Of a stretch of DNA of 64,000 nucleotides, positions 26,363-35,985 are shown in pieces. The position numbers were made by a program, and so were the translations under genes. The notes under the pieces were generated by a model. That model had not been told where the DNA came from and did no database searches. It was given only the letters and a program-made list of their open reading frames with translations. The DNA is from Streptococcus mitis (GTDB taxonomy: Bacteria > Bacillota > Bacilli > Lactobacillales > Streptococcaceae). Location of the stretch: contig NZ_CABGJU010000001.1 in NCBI RefSeq assembly GCF_902159415.1, positions 62,001 to 126,000 of the forward strand, written 5' to 3'. Positions within the stretch are counted from its first letter, which is position 1, and the number at the start of each line of letters is the position of its first letter.

Positions 26363-26645
26363 TGCCATTGGAAGTAATTGGAAGGATGTCCGGTCAGAAC
26401 TTTTTACCAAAGAGGAAATCCTTGAAAGTGATATGCGGGTGGCAATCATGAGTGAATTGATTGAGGCTAGACGTGAGCAAGGAATTAGTCAGAAAAAGCT
26501 AGAAGAACTCAGTGGAGTAAGCCAGCCTGTCATAGCTAGAATGGAAACAGGTAAGACTAGCCCTCAGTTAGATACCATCTTAAAAGTTTTAGCCAGTTTA
26601 GGCAAGACACTAGCAGTCGTTCCACTTGAACAGGAAAATAGTTGA
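26352..26645 (+). CDS. HigA-type antitoxin, XRE helix-turn-helix
   Basis: A 97-residue antitoxin and probable autorepressor. The N-terminal 35 residues ([19 protein letters not shown]) are the toxin-facing part of this family; residues 36-90 form a Cro/C1-type helix-turn-helix with [30 protein letters not shown]. The ATG at 26352 lies inside the toxin gene's end, with AGAGGG upstream; a GTG one codon earlier is equally possible. Co-translation with the toxin fits a balanced type II module. Confidence 0.88.
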   Translation: MKNSAIGSNWKDVRSELFTKEEILESDMRVAIMSELIEARREQGISQKKLEELSGVSQPVIARMETGKTSPQLDTILKVLASLGKTLAVVPLEQENS

Positions 26646-26731
26646 GTGGTAACGGTTGAGAAACTTTAACAAATTTAATAGTTAGAGTACCTCAATTTTA
26701 TAATATAGAAAAATTATACTTTTTTAAAACT

Positions 26732-26882
26732 AAGTGCAAACGAAGTGAGCTTTTTGAGGATATTTCCCGCTATAGTGGTATTCTAGATAATAATTTTTTA
26801 TTATCTAGAACGGGATTTCTGAGACACTCTGGCTCAAAAATTAGGGATGAAATTACGAAGTAATTTGCTCCCGTCCGCACTT
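26732..26882. repeat. Nested palindromic intergenic element
   Basis: Four inverted pairs nest in order: AAGTGC-AA-ACG (26732) with CGT-CC-GCACTT (ending 26882); TTTTTGAG (26751) with CTCAAAAA (26833); TCCCG with CGGGA (26811); and a perfect 13-bp hairpin TTCTAGATAATAA (26781-26793) with TTATTATCTAGAA (26798-26810). A side hairpin AAATTAC-GAA-GTAATTT starts at 26850. It has the build of a small non-autonomous mobile repeat or a structured RNA. I cannot match it by memory to BOX, RUP or SPRITE with confidence. No gene is present in 26646-27169. Confidence 0.55.
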
Positions 26883-27023
26883 TTCAGGGAAAAATCAGAA
26901 TTACAAAAGAAAAATCAACCTATAGTCTTTTCTAATAACAAGCCATAGTAAATTACCAGTTCACTATTATTTTGCGATGAATGTCGCAACTATGAAAAGG
27001 CTATAACTCTTTATCTATCAAAG

Positions 27024-27054
27024 GATTTGGGGAATCTTCTCTAAATCTTTTTTT
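27024..27054 (+). terminator. Terminator upstream of metE
   Basis: Eleven-base-pair stem with G-U pairs (GATTTGGGGAA with TTCTCTAAATC) followed by seven T. It probably ends the toxin-antitoxin transcript or an untranslated RNA from the palindromic element. Confidence 0.65.
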
Positions 27055-27070
27055 GTGCTTTAAAATTTGA

Positions 27071-27087
27071 TATAGTTTCAAACTATA
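27071..27087 (+). promoter_or_regulatory. MET-box operator before metE-metF
   Basis: TATAGTTTCAAACTATA, which is the consensus MET-box of streptococci bound by the LysR-type regulator MtaR/MetR; the palindrome extends to GATATAG...CTATATC. A half-site-like ATAGTTTCAA recurs at about 27138, close to the start codon. It indicates activation or control by methionine supply. Confidence 0.85.
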
Positions 27088-27169
27088 TCAAAGCCTAATT
27101 TTTTACAATTATACAGATGATTTCTTTTCTGTTAAGATAGTTTCAACAACAATTTTTGGAGGACAAAAC

Positions 27170-29419
27170 ATGTCAACTACAATTATCGGTTTCCCTCGTT
27201 TGGGTGAATTCCGCGAATTAAAATTTACAACTGAAAAATACTTTAGAAAAGAAATCTCAGAAGAAGAACTTTTGGCTGCTGCTAAAGAATTGCGTGCTAA
27301 ACACTGGAACATCGTCAAAGAAAAAGGCATCACTGAAATCCCATCAAATGACTTTTCTCACTATGACAACTTCCTAGATGCAGCTTTCCTCTTTAACGTG
27401 GTTCCTGCATCTGTTCAAAACTTGGAATTATCAGAACTTGAGCGCTACTTTGCTTTGGCTCGTGGTTACCAAGGTGAAAAAGGGGATGTTCGTGCCCTTC
27501 CGATGAAGAAATGGTTCAACACTAACTACCACTACATCGTTCCTAAATTTGAAAAAGACACTCAAGTAAAATTGGCTGGTCACAAGATCTTTGATGAGTT
27601 CCAAGAAGCAAAAGAACTTGGCCTTAACACTCGCCCAGTCCTTGTAGGACCATTCACTTTCCTTCAATTGTCAGACTTTGAAGAAGGCGTAAAAGCAGAA
27701 GACTTCGTAGATAGCTTTGTAGCTGCTTACCAAGAAGTTTTTGCAAAATTGGCTGAACTTGGTGCGACTCGTATCCAACTCGATGAGCCAGCTCTTGTCA
27801 AAGATTTGTCAGCTGAGGAAAAAGCTCTCTTCTTGAACCTTTACAACAAATTGTTGGCTGACAAAAAAGGTCTTGAAGTCTTGCTTCAAACCTACTTCGG
27901 AGACGTTCGTGACATTTACTCTGACCTTGTGAAATTGCCAGTCGATGCCATCGGTCTTGACTTCGTTGAAGGTAAGAAAACTCTTGAACTCGTTAAAGGT
28001 GGCTTCCCAGCTGACAAGACTCTTTATGCAGGTATTGTCAATGGTAAGAACATCTGGCGCAACAACTACGAAAAGAGCTTGGCTGTTCTTGAGCAAATCC
28101 CAGCTGAAAACATCGTTTTGACAAGCTCATGTTCACTTCTTCATGTGCCATTTACAACTGCTAATGAAGAATTTGAACCAGCTATCTTGAACCACTTTGC
28201 ATTTGCAGTTGAAAAATTGGATGAGATCCGTGATTTGGATGCTATCCGCAATGGTCAAGGTGCAGAGGCTCTTGCAGCAAACAAAGAACTCTTTGCGACT
28301 GAACGTGTTGGTGAAAATGCTGAACTTCGTGCTCGTATCGCTGGATTGTCAGATGCAGACTACACTCGTTTGCCAGCCTTTGCAGAACGTGAAGCTATCC
28401 AAGAAGATGCCTTCAAACTTCCAGCCCTTCCAACAACAACCATCGGTTCATTCCCTCAAACTAAGGAAGTTCGTGCCAAACGTTTGGCCTTCCGTAAGGG
28501 TGAGTTGTCAGCAGAAGACTATGACAAGTTCTTGGCAGAACAAATCGACGAATGGATTAAATGGCAAGAAGAAGTTGGATTTGACGTGCTTGTACACGGT
28601 GAATTCGAGCGTAATGACATGGTTGAGTACTTCGGTCAAAACTTGTCAGGTTACCTCTTCTCTAAGAATGGTTGGGTACAATCATACGGTATGCGTGGGG
28701 TTAAACCACCAATCATCTGGGGCGATGTTACTCGTCTCAACCCAATCACTGTTAAATGGTCTAGCTACGCACAAAGCCGTACTGACAAACCTGTTAAAGG
28801 TATGTTGACTGGACCTGTTACCATCCTTAACTGGTCATTCCCACGTGAAGACCTCTCTATCAAGGATTCTACTCTTCAAATCGCTCTTGCAATCAAGGAT
28901 GAAGTTCTTGACCTTGAAGCTGCAGGCGTGAAGATTATCCAAATCGATGAGGCTGCTCTTCGTGAGAAATTGCCACTCCGTCGTAGCGACTGGTACGAAG
29001 ATTACCTTGACTGGGCTATTCCAGCCTTCCGCTTGGTACACTCAACAGTAGCGCCAGATACTCAAATCCACACTCACATGTGTTACTCAGAATTCACAGA
29101 TATCATCAAAGCTATCGACAACATGGATGCGGATGTTATCTCATTTGAAGCTAGCCGTTCAAACCTTGAAATCTTGGATGAACTCAAAGCTCAAAACTTC
29201 CAGACAGAAGTGGGTCCTGGAGTTTACGATATCCACTCTCCTCGTGTGCCTAATGAAGGCGAAATCGACCACACAATCGAAGCCATCCTTGCGAAAGTTC
29301 CAAGCAAGAAAGTATGGATCAACCCTGACTGTGGTTTGAAAACACGTGGTATCCCAGAAACTAAAGAAAGCTTGATCCGCCTTGTAGAAGCTGCTAAAGC
29401 TGCGCGTGAGAAATTGTAA
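27170..29419 (+). CDS. metE: Cobalamin-independent methionine synthase
   Basis: Transfers the methyl group of 5-methyltetrahydropteroyl-polyglutamate to homocysteine to make methionine. The 749-residue protein has two halves: an N-terminal barrel (starting [15 protein letters not shown]) and a C-terminal catalytic barrel beginning near residue 420 with [11 protein letters not shown]. The zinc ligands are visible as H-x-C in THMCYSEF near residue 640 and the Cys in PDCGLKTRG near residue 725; [13 protein letters not shown] and MLTGPVTIL bind substrate. Length and motifs are normal. It is followed by metF after 62 bases, and both are placed under the MET-box. Confidence 0.98.
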   Translation: MSTTIIGFPRLGEFRELKFTTEKYFRKEISEEELLAAAKELRAKHWNIVKEKGITEIPSNDFSHYDNFLDAAFLFNVVPASVQNLELSELERYFALARGYQGEKGDVRALPMKKWFNTNYHYIVPKFEKDTQVKLAGHKIFDEFQEAKELGLNTRPVLVGPFTFLQLSDFEEGVKAEDFVDSFVAAYQEVFAKLAELGATRIQLDEPALVKDLSAEEKALFLNLYNKLLADKKGLEVLLQTYFGDVRDIYSDLVKLPVDAIGLDFVEGKKTLELVKGGFPADKTLYAGIVNGKNIWRNNYEKSLAVLEQIPAENIVLTSSCSLLHVPFTTANEEFEPAILNHFAFAVEKLDEIRDLDAIRNGQGAEALAANKELFATERVGENAELRARIAGLSDADYTRLPAFAEREAIQEDAFKLPALPTTTIGSFPQTKEVRAKRLAFRKGELSAEDYDKFLAEQIDEWIKWQEEVGFDVLVHGEFERNDMVEYFGQNLSGYLFSKNGWVQSYGMRGVKPPIIWGDVTRLNPITVKWSSYAQSRTDKPVKGMLTGPVTILNWSFPREDLSIKDSTLQIALAIKDEVLDLEAAGVKIIQIDEAALREKLPLRRSDWYEDYLDWAIPAFRLVHSTVAPDTQIHTHMCYSEFTDIIKAIDNMDADVISFEASRSNLEILDELKAQNFQTEVGPGVYDIHSPRVPNEGEIDHTIEAILAKVPSKKVWINPDCGLKTRGIPETKESLIRLVEAAKAAREKL

Positions 29420-29481
29420 GAAAAGTCAATTCTCCCTACACGGTTGATCAGTAAGAAATCAACTAGAAAAGGTTCATACAT

Positions 29482-30348
29482 ATGTCACGTCAAACACCGT
29501 CCCTCTCATTTGAAGTTTTCCCTCCAAACCCAGAAGTAGGCAATGATAAAATTATTTCTGCACTCCAAAATATGCAGGATTTAGCACCACACTTCATCAG
29601 TGTGACTGCAAGTAATAATAAATTTAATATCAAAGAGACGACGGTTCGTTTGGCTGACTATATTCAAAATGACTTAAATATTAAGACCATTGCTCACTTG
29701 CCAGCTATCTACTTGACCAAGGACAAGGTTGCTGAAACCATTAGAGATTTGGACAAGGTTGGCGTACAGAAGATTTTGGCCCTTCGTGGAGATATCATTC
29801 CAGGAGTTGAGCCACAGAAGGATTTCCGTTATGCGACAGACTTGATTGAGTTCATCAAGGAACAGGCCCCACACTTTGATATCATTGGTGCTTGTTATCC
29901 TGAAGGACATCCAGACTCGCCAAATCAAATCTCAGATATCCAAAATCTCAAGAAAAAAGTGGATGCAGGATGCTCTAGTCTAGTAACGCAACTTTTCTTT
30001 GACAATGAGCGTTTCTACGATTTCCAAGACAAGTGTACCTTGGCAGGGATTGATGTGCCAATTCATGCAGGGATTATGCCAATCCTTAACCGTAACCAAG
30101 CTCTTCGTCTCTTGAAGACTTGTGAGAATATCCATCTCCCACGTAAGTTTAAGGCTATCTTGGACAAGTATGAGAATGACCCTGAGTCACTCAAAGCAGC
30201 AGGACTTGCCTATGCCGTAGACCAAATCGTGGACTTGGTAACGCAAGACGTTGCAGGTGTGCATCTCTACACTATGAACAATGCAGAAACTGCCCAATAT
30301 ATTCATCAAGCAACCCATGCCTTGTTTAACCATCAGCCTGTAAAATAA
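29482..30348 (+). CDS. metF: 5,10-methylenetetrahydrofolate reductase
   Basis: FAD enzyme that makes 5-methyl-THF, the methyl donor for MetE. It is a 288-residue barrel protein with SFEVFPP at the N-terminus, the HL-x-A / AIYLTKDKVAETI region, NILALRGD-like KILALRGDI near residue 96, and YPEGHPDS. It lies 62 bases after metE with GAAAAGG before the ATG, so it is part of the same operon. A strong terminator follows. Confidence 0.96.
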   Translation: MSRQTPSLSFEVFPPNPEVGNDKIISALQNMQDLAPHFISVTASNNKFNIKETTVRLADYIQNDLNIKTIAHLPAIYLTKDKVAETIRDLDKVGVQKILALRGDIIPGVEPQKDFRYATDLIEFIKEQAPHFDIIGACYPEGHPDSPNQISDIQNLKKKVDAGCSSLVTQLFFDNERFYDFQDKCTLAGIDVPIHAGIMPILNRNQALRLLKTCENIHLPRKFKAILDKYENDPESLKAAGLAYAVDQIVDLVTQDVAGVHLYTMNNAETAQYIHQATHALFNHQPVK

Positions 30349-30352
30349 AAAA

Positions 30353-30396
30353 AGCAGACCATTCTTTTCTGGTGAAAAGAATGGTTCCTTTTTTTA
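30353..30396 (+). terminator. Terminator after metE-metF
   Basis: Perfect 12-bp stem ACCATTCTTTTC (30358-30369) with GAAAAGAATGGT (30374-30385), a four-base loop and a long T-run. Confidence 0.9.
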
Positions 30397-30426
30397 TAGA
30401 AAAGCCCGTACTTTTTAAGAAAAATA

Positions 30427-30435
30427 TGATAAAAT
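30427..30435 (+). promoter_or_regulatory. Extended -10 promoter upstream of pnp
   Basis: TGATAAAAT at 30427-30435. Transcription from here would give a leader of about 350 bases before the pnp start codon. Confidence 0.45.
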
Positions 30436-30554
30436 AGACTCTGTACGTACTTGATACAAAGATGAGGGTATTTAAATTATTAAGGTTGCAAAAAATCAAC
30501 TTTAAATGTCCAAAATATCATGAGTAATTGAACACGCCTACAACTCTGTGGAAA

Positions 30555-30634
30555 AAGATAAATCTACCTAGGAGCATTCGCTCCGTCGTTCGATTTCCTA
30601 TTTTCCTTTGAGTTGCTTAACGGCTTGGTATCTT
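30555..30634 (+). ncRNA. Structured leader repeat 1 before pnp
   Basis: Closing stem AAGATA (30555-30560) with TATCTT (30629-30634); inside it an AAATC (30560) / GATTT (30592-30596) stem and a hairpin GGAGC-ATTC-GCTCC (30571-30584). Unpaired sequence after the hairpin (CCTATTTT, then TTGCTTAACGGC) is shared with the second copy. Confidence 0.55.
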
Positions 30635-30668
30635 GATGAATTGAACCCGGCCGAAAAGCCGTGTAAAA

Positions 30669-30746
30669 AAGATAAACTGTCTTGTCTTCATCGAAGACTT
30701 CGCCAGTTTCCTATTTTTACTTTGCTTTTGACGGCCTTAGTATCTT
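30669..30746 (+). ncRNA. Structured leader repeat 2 before pnp
   Basis: Same architecture as repeat 1: AAGATA (30669-30674) with TATCTT (30741-30746), stem AAACTG (30674-30679) with CAGTTT (30704-30709), hairpin GTCTTC-ATC-GAAGAC-like (30684-30698). Stem sequences differ from repeat 1 while pairing is kept, and the unpaired parts CCTATTTT and GACGGC are conserved. Confidence 0.55.
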
Positions 30747-30795
30747 GATCTTTGTAGGCAAGGCGTATAATTTTATCAATCCAAAGGGGATTAAA

Positions 30796-33018
30796 ATGAC
30801 AAAACATGTGTTTCAAACGACTTTTGCGGGTCGTGAGTTGATCGTAGAGACTGGTCAGGTTGCTAAGCAAGCAAATGGCGCTGTTGTCGTTCGTTACGGT
30901 GAGTCAACTGTCTTGACTGCAGCAGTTATGTCTAAGAAAATGGCAACTGGGGATTTCTTCCCACTCCAAGTTAACTACGAAGAAAAAATGTACGCAGCTG
31001 GGAAGTTTCCAGGTGGCTTTATGAAGCGTGAAGGACGTCCTTCGACAGACGCGACTTTGACGGCGCGTTTGATTGACCGTCCAATCCGTCCTATGTTTGC
31101 GGAAGGTTTCCGTAATGAAGTACAAGTGATCAATACAGTTCTTTCTTACGATGAAAATGCATCTGCACCAATGGCAGCTATGTTTGGTTCATCATTGGCC
31201 TTGTCTATCTCAGATATTCCATTTGACGGACCAATCGCTGGGGTACAAGTAGGTTATGTCGATGGTGAAATCATCATCAACCCAACTCAAGAACAAGCAG
31301 AGCGCTCTCTTCTTGAATTGACAGTAGCCGGTACTAAGCACGCTATCAACATGGTAGAGTCTGGTGCTAAAGAATTGTCAGAAGAAATCATGCTACAAGC
31401 TCTTCTTAAAGGACATGAAGCTGTTAAAGAATTGATTGCCTTCCAAGAAGAAATCGTTGCAGCGGTAGGTAAAGAAAAAGCAGTAGTTGAATTGCTTCAT
31501 GTAGATGAGGAATTGCAAGCCGAAATCATTGCGGCCTACAACAGTGACCTTCAAAAAGCGGTCCAAGTAGAAGAAAAATTGGCTCGTGAAGCTGCAACTC
31601 AAGCAGTCAAAGACCAAGTAACTGCAGTTTACCAAGAAAAATATGCAGATCACGAAGAATTTGACCGTATCATGCGTGATGTGGCTGAAATTTTGGAACA
31701 AATGGAACACGCAGAAGTGCGCCGTTTGATTACAGAAGACAAGGTTCGTCCTGATGGTCGTAAGGTTGATGAAATTCGTCCTTTGGATGCAGTCGTTGAC
31801 TTCTTACCTCGTGTACACGGCTCAGGTCTCTTCACTCGTGGACAAACGCAAGCCCTATCTGTCTTGACCTTGGCACCAATGGGTGAAGCACAAACCATCG
31901 ATGGTTTGGATCCAGAACACAAGAAACGCTTTATGCACCACTATAACTTCCCACAATACTCTGTAGGGGAAACAGGACGTTACGGTGCACCAGGTCGTCG
32001 TGAAATTGGTCACGGTGCTCTTGGTGAGCGTGCCCTTGCTCAAGTATTGCCAAGCTTGGAAGAATTCCCATACGCTATCCGTCTGGTAGCAGAAGTCTTG
32101 GAATCAAACGGTTCTTCATCTCAGGCCTCTATCTGTGCCGGCACTCTTGCCCTTATGGCTGGTGGTGTGCCAATCAAGGCGCCAGTAGCAGGGATTGCCA
32201 TGGGGCTCATCTCAGATGGAAACAACTACACAGTATTGACAGATATCCAAGGTTTGGAAGACCACTTTGGAGATATGGACTTCAAGGTTGCAGGTACTCG
32301 CGACGGGATTACTGCCCTTCAGATGGATATCAAGATCCAAGGAATCACTGCAGAAATCTTGACGGAAGCTCTTGCTCAAGCCAAGAAAGCTCGTTTTGAA
32401 ATCCTTGATGTGATTGAAGCTACTATTCCAGAAGTTCGTCCAGAATTGGCTCCAACAGCTCCGAAAATTGATACCATCAAGATTGATGTGGACAAGATTA
32501 AGATTGTCATCGGTAAGGGTGGAGAAACCATTGACAAGATCATCGCTGAAACAGGCGTTAAGATTGATATCGATGAAGAAGGAAATGTGTCTATTTACTC
32601 TAGCGACCAAGATGCCATCAACCGTGCTAAAGAAATCATCGCTGGTTTGGTTCGTGAAGCCAAAGTGGATGAAGTTTTCCATGCCAAAGTTGTTCGTATC
32701 GAGAAATTTGGTGCCTTTGTCAACCTATTTGATAAGACAGATGCCCTTGTACATATCTCTGAAATGGCTTGGACACGTACCAATAATGTAGAAGATTTAG
32801 TTCAAATTGGTGATTTTGTAGATGTGAAGGTTATTAAGATCGATGAAAAAGGTCGTGTAGATGCTTCTATGAAGGCACTCTTGCCACGTCCGCCAAAACC
32901 TGAACGTTCAGAAGAAAAAGGGGATAAAGGTCATCGTCATGGCGATCGTCCTCGTCACCACCACAAGGACCACAAACCTAAGAAAGAAACTACAGAAACA
33001 CCAAAAGATTCAGAATAA
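30796..33018 (+). CDS. pnp: Polyribonucleotide nucleotidyltransferase (PNPase)
   Basis: Phosphorolytic 3'-to-5' exoribonuclease of the RNA degradosome. The 740-residue protein has two RNase PH domains (about 5-230 and 310-545; the second with [18 protein letters not shown] and the [24 protein letters not shown] catalytic region), a KH domain ([17 protein letters not shown], GxxG intact) and an S1 domain ([21 protein letters not shown]-like). A His/Lys-rich tail ends it. I chose the ATG at 30796 (RBS AAAGGGG, then the conserved [18 protein letters not shown]); the frame is open 38 codons further up but that stretch is the structured leader. cysE follows after 14 bases. Confidence 0.97.
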   Translation: MTKHVFQTTFAGRELIVETGQVAKQANGAVVVRYGESTVLTAAVMSKKMATGDFFPLQVNYEEKMYAAGKFPGGFMKREGRPSTDATLTARLIDRPIRPMFAEGFRNEVQVINTVLSYDENASAPMAAMFGSSLALSISDIPFDGPIAGVQVGYVDGEIIINPTQEQAERSLLELTVAGTKHAINMVESGAKELSEEIMLQALLKGHEAVKELIAFQEEIVAAVGKEKAVVELLHVDEELQAEIIAAYNSDLQKAVQVEEKLAREAATQAVKDQVTAVYQEKYADHEEFDRIMRDVAEILEQMEHAEVRRLITEDKVRPDGRKVDEIRPLDAVVDFLPRVHGSGLFTRGQTQALSVLTLAPMGEAQTIDGLDPEHKKRFMHHYNFPQYSVGETGRYGAPGRREIGHGALGERALAQVLPSLEEFPYAIRLVAEVLESNGSSSQASICAGTLALMAGGVPIKAPVAGIAMGLISDGNNYTVLTDIQGLEDHFGDMDFKVAGTRDGITALQMDIKIQGITAEILTEALAQAKKARFEILDVIEATIPEVRPELAPTAPKIDTIKIDVDKIKIVIGKGGETIDKIIAETGVKIDIDEEGNVSIYSSDQDAINRAKEIIAGLVREAKVDEVFHAKVVRIEKFGAFVNLFDKTDALVHISEMAWTRTNNVEDLVQIGDFVDVKVIKIDEKGRVDASMKALLPRPPKPERSEEKGDKGHRHGDRPRHHHKDHKPKKETTETPKDSE

Positions 33019-33032
33019 GAAAGGAAAAATGT

Positions 33033-33650
33033 ATGGGATGGTGGCGTGAAACCATTGATATTGTAAAAGAAAATGATCCAGCGGCTCGTAACACCCTGGA
33101 AGTCTTACTGACTTACCCTGGAGTTAAGGCCTTGGCTGCCCACCGTCTCTCTCATTTTCTCTGGAAGCACGGCTTTAAACTCTTGGCTCGGATGCACAGT
33201 CAGTTTTGGCGCTTCTGGACTCAGATTGAGATCCATCCGGGCGCTCAGATCGATTCAGGTGTTTTTATCGATCATGGGGGAGGTCTCGTGATTGGAGAGA
33301 CTGCTATCGTTGAAAAGGGAGTACTCCTCTATCATGGGGTAACCCTTGGTGGGACTGGGAAGGATTGTGGCAAACGCCATCCGACCATTCGTAAAGGTGT
33401 TCTCATCTCTGCTCATGCTCAAGTCATTGGACCCGTTGAAATCGGTGAAAATGCCAAGGTCGGTGCTGCAGCGGTTGTTGTGGCGGACGTACCTAGTGAT
33501 GTAACAGTTGTCGGTATTCCAGCCAAGATTGTCCGCGTTCATGGGCAAAAAGATGAGCTAACTATTCATGAAGTTGAAGAAAAACGTGAATACTACGTCA
33601 ATAAACTTGAGCATGCTAGAGAAGCCAGTCACAGGTCGTCGGGGCTGTAG
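33033..33650 (+). CDS. cysE: Serine O-acetyltransferase
   Basis: Acetylates serine with acetyl-CoA, the first step of cysteine synthesis. The 205-residue protein has the short N-terminal helical part of the Gram-positive form (EVLLTYPGVKALAAHRLSHFLWKHG), then a left-handed beta-helix of hexapeptide repeats with the catalytic region IHPGAQIDSGVFIDHGGGLVIGETA and GVTLGGTGKDCGKRHPTI. It lies in a run pnp-cysE-acetyltransferase-phosphorylase-RibD-C-cysS-mrnC with small gaps, consistent with one long transcript. The cysE-cysS association is widespread in Firmicutes. Confidence 0.96.
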   Translation: MGWWRETIDIVKENDPAARNTLEVLLTYPGVKALAAHRLSHFLWKHGFKLLARMHSQFWRFWTQIEIHPGAQIDSGVFIDHGGGLVIGETAIVEKGVLLYHGVTLGGTGKDCGKRHPTIRKGVLISAHAQVIGPVEIGENAKVGAAAVVVADVPSDVTVVGIPAKIVRVHGQKDELTIHEVEEKREYYVNKLEHAREASHRSSGL

Positions 33651-33661
33651 AGGTTACCTAT

Positions 33662-34519
33662 ATGATTCAAGCAACCAATGACCACCAACTATTGGAAGTC
33701 AAGGCCCTGATTGCTACCTGTCAGAACTATGACGGAACTTTTCGGGAGCCCTATCTCTCTAACATGCTTAATTTTGACCCAAACATGCCCGCCTTTTTCC
33801 TTTATTATGAAAAAGGTGAACTTGTTGGCCTATTAACCGTCTATGCAGATGACCAAGATGTGGAAGTAGCGATCCTGGTCCACCCCAATCATCGTCGTCA
33901 AGGAATTGCGCGGGCTTTGTATAGAAGTTTTCAGAAAGAAACGGCATCTTATCCAATTGAGTCTGTGACTTTTCAGACAGAGCGTGTTTTTCTAGAGCGC
34001 CATCCTGATTTTGTCAACAACTGGGGACTGGTCGAGGATGAAGAGACAGAAACCTGGTTAGGTAAGGATAGAAGACCTTATCCGTTAGCAACTGTTTCCA
34101 ATCTGGACGTTTTGTTAGCAGATCGTTCTTATCAGGATCAAATTAGTCAGTTAAAATTTCAGGCATTTTCAGAGGAACATGAATCTAAAGATGTTGTGGA
34201 TAGATATGTCGCTAAAGCTCTGAAAGATCCAGAAAGTCGCCTATATATTTTATTAAAAAACGGTCAGGTTATTGGAACTTGTACAGTTGATTTATCGAGT
34301 AATACGAATTACCTCTATGGTTTAGCAATAGCTGAGCTTGAACGTGGGCAAGGCTACGGAAGCTATCTAGCAAAATCCCTCGTCAACAAACTGATTGAGC
34401 AAAATGACAAGGAGTTTCAGATTGCCGTGGAAGATAGCAATGTAGGTGCCAAACGTTTGTATGAAAAGATTGGCTTTGTTAAACAGACCCAGGTGGTTTA
34501 TCTGAATGCGAAAGAGTAA
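33662..34519 (+). CDS. GNAT family N-acetyltransferase, two tandem domains
   Basis: A 285-residue protein with two GNAT folds. The first (about 1-145) has the acetyl-CoA motif VHPNHRRQGIARAL; the second (about 150-285) has IAELERGQGYGSYLAKSL and ends in GAKRLYEKIGFVKQTQVVYL. The substrate is not predictable. It lies 11 bases after cysE and 3 bases before the next gene, so it is translated with the cysteine/RNA-processing cluster. Confidence 0.85.
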   Translation: MIQATNDHQLLEVKALIATCQNYDGTFREPYLSNMLNFDPNMPAFFLYYEKGELVGLLTVYADDQDVEVAILVHPNHRRQGIARALYRSFQKETASYPIESVTFQTERVFLERHPDFVNNWGLVEDEETETWLGKDRRPYPLATVSNLDVLLADRSYQDQISQLKFQAFSEEHESKDVVDRYVAKALKDPESRLYILLKNGQVIGTCTVDLSSNTNYLYGLAIAELERGQGYGSYLAKSLVNKLIEQNDKEFQIAVEDSNVGAKRLYEKIGFVKQTQVVYLNAKE

Positions 34520-34522
34520 TAA

Positions 34523-35284
34523 ATGCTATTAGAAGAATTTGAAAATGTACCTGCTGTTATCGAGCCAACAGATCGAAGCCTCCTTAGTGGTGGAGAAATC
34601 TGTGATACCATTATCTTGTCTTTTAATGGAGAAATCCTTGAACGAGTAAAGCAGATAGACGGAGTCTATGAAGGTGGCTATCTTACCAATCTAAATGGTA
34701 AACTGCCATGGTATATCTATGAAAAAGATGGGAGTAAGGTAGCAGTTGCTATGGCTCTTATTGGAGCTCCAATGGTTGTTGGACTCTTAGAAGAACTCAA
34801 AGCAAGAGGATTTAAGAACTTTATCATTTTAGGATCTTGCGGAGTTCTAGACCAGTCTATTCAAGCAGATAAGATTATCCTACCAATCTCGGCTTTACGT
34901 GATGAAGGTACTAGTTATCACTATGCTCCAGCAAGTGATGAAATAGCCTATGAGCAATCTCTACTCTTAACTATGGAAAAAGCCTTGGATAAAGCTGGCA
35001 TTGAGCATATTCAAACAAAGTCTTGGACCACAGATGCCTTCTATCGTGAGACAGCTGCTAAGGTCAAACGAAGACTAGCAGCAGGAGCTAGAGTTGTAGA
35101 TATGGAAGCTTCAGCTATCATGGCCTGGGCCCAATATCGACTAGCCAATGTCTATCAATTTTTCTACACAGCTGACTATGTCGACCATCAAAATCACGAA
35201 TGGGATGCTAGACGCGAGGATAGAAAAGTGGATGCTATGACTTTCTTTGAGATAGCACTAGTAATTGCTGGAGATTTGGATTAA
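34523..35284 (+). CDS. Nucleoside phosphorylase (PNP/UDP family)
   Basis: A 253-residue nucleoside phosphorylase-like enzyme that should cleave a purine or pyrimidine nucleoside with phosphate. Family features visible: the phosphate/ribose site region MALIGAPMVVGLLEEL, ILGSCGVLD, and the base- and ribose-binding segment VVDMEASAIMAWAQ with the conserved Glu after Met. The acidic residue in TADYVD may serve as the base contact. I cannot tell uridine from purine specificity. It follows the acetyltransferase gene by three bases. Confidence 0.85.
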   Translation: MLLEEFENVPAVIEPTDRSLLSGGEICDTIILSFNGEILERVKQIDGVYEGGYLTNLNGKLPWYIYEKDGSKVAVAMALIGAPMVVGLLEELKARGFKNFIILGSCGVLDQSIQADKIILPISALRDEGTSYHYAPASDEIAYEQSLLLTMEKALDKAGIEHIQTKSWTTDAFYRETAAKVKRRLAAGARVVDMEASAIMAWAQYRLANVYQFFYTADYVDHQNHEWDARREDRKVDAMTFFEIALVIAGDLD

Positions 35285-35446
35285 AACTACTCTCTACTAA
35301 TAGGTACGAATTGGAATTACTGTTGTCTGGCTTATTTTTCTTGTCCAGCAAGGATTTTGCTGAATATTTTGATTAGCTTAGCTCTAATCATCTGGGTCTA
35401 TCCTGCTAAGTGAAGGCGAAGCAGAACTAGAAAGGGAACTACAAGA

Positions 35447-35968
35447 ATGGCAGTATATTTTTACGGCTGTATCACCATGGATGGCTACTTGGCAGACAGC
35501 CAGCACAGGATAGACTGGCTGCATCAGCTTGGTTCTGTAGAGGATACAGGCTATGACGACTTTTACAGGCAAATGGATATCACCATCATGGGCAAGCGGA
35601 CCTTTGAGGAAATCCAAGATTTGCAAGATGTAGAAAGTTTTTATCAAGCTACGGAAAACTATGTCTTTACGCATGATAGGCACCTGCCTGTCAGCAATTA
35701 CCAGCCAGTTGCTGGGGATGTGGTGGACTTTGTTCACCAGATTGACAAAGGCAAAAATGTCTTTGTGATTGGTGGTAATTCCTTGGTAGGACCGCTCTTG
35801 GATGCGGATCTATTCGACCACCTCATTATTCAGATAGCGCCCCTTATCCTGGGAAAGGGGGTTCCCCTCTTTACCCAAGAGGAAGAGCAGCGCTTTTACC
35901 AACTGGATAGCCTCAGACAATTTGGCCCTTTTGCAGAGCTGATTTTCAGCCGAAAAAATCAGAAATAG
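35447..35968 (+). CDS. RibD C-terminal/dihydrofolate reductase-like protein
   Basis: A 173-residue protein of the RibD-C/DHFR-like fold. Seen: YGCITMDGYLADSQHRIDWL at the N-terminus, the MGKRTFEEI motif of the NADPH-binding segment, GGNSLVGPLL, and PLILGKGVPLF near the end. Family members reduce riboflavin or folate-type intermediates, but most stand-alone ones are uncharacterised. It is preceded by a 162-base gap in which I see no gene, and cysS follows by 17 bases. Confidence 0.82.
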   Translation: MAVYFYGCITMDGYLADSQHRIDWLHQLGSVEDTGYDDFYRQMDITIMGKRTFEEIQDLQDVESFYQATENYVFTHDRHLPVSNYQPVAGDVVDFVHQIDKGKNVFVIGGNSLVGPLLDADLFDHLIIQIAPLILGKGVPLFTQEEEQRFYQLDSLRQFGPFAELIFSRKNQK

Positions 35969-35985
35969 AGAAGGGAGTTGACCGC

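Noticed and set aside
28197-28808. 203-codon frame inside metE
   Set aside because: Alternate-frame shadow; metE continues without break.
32212-32682. 156-codon frame antisense to pnp
   Set aside because: Composition mirrors the pnp codons; no start signals, and the + strand gene has intact KH and S1 domains there.
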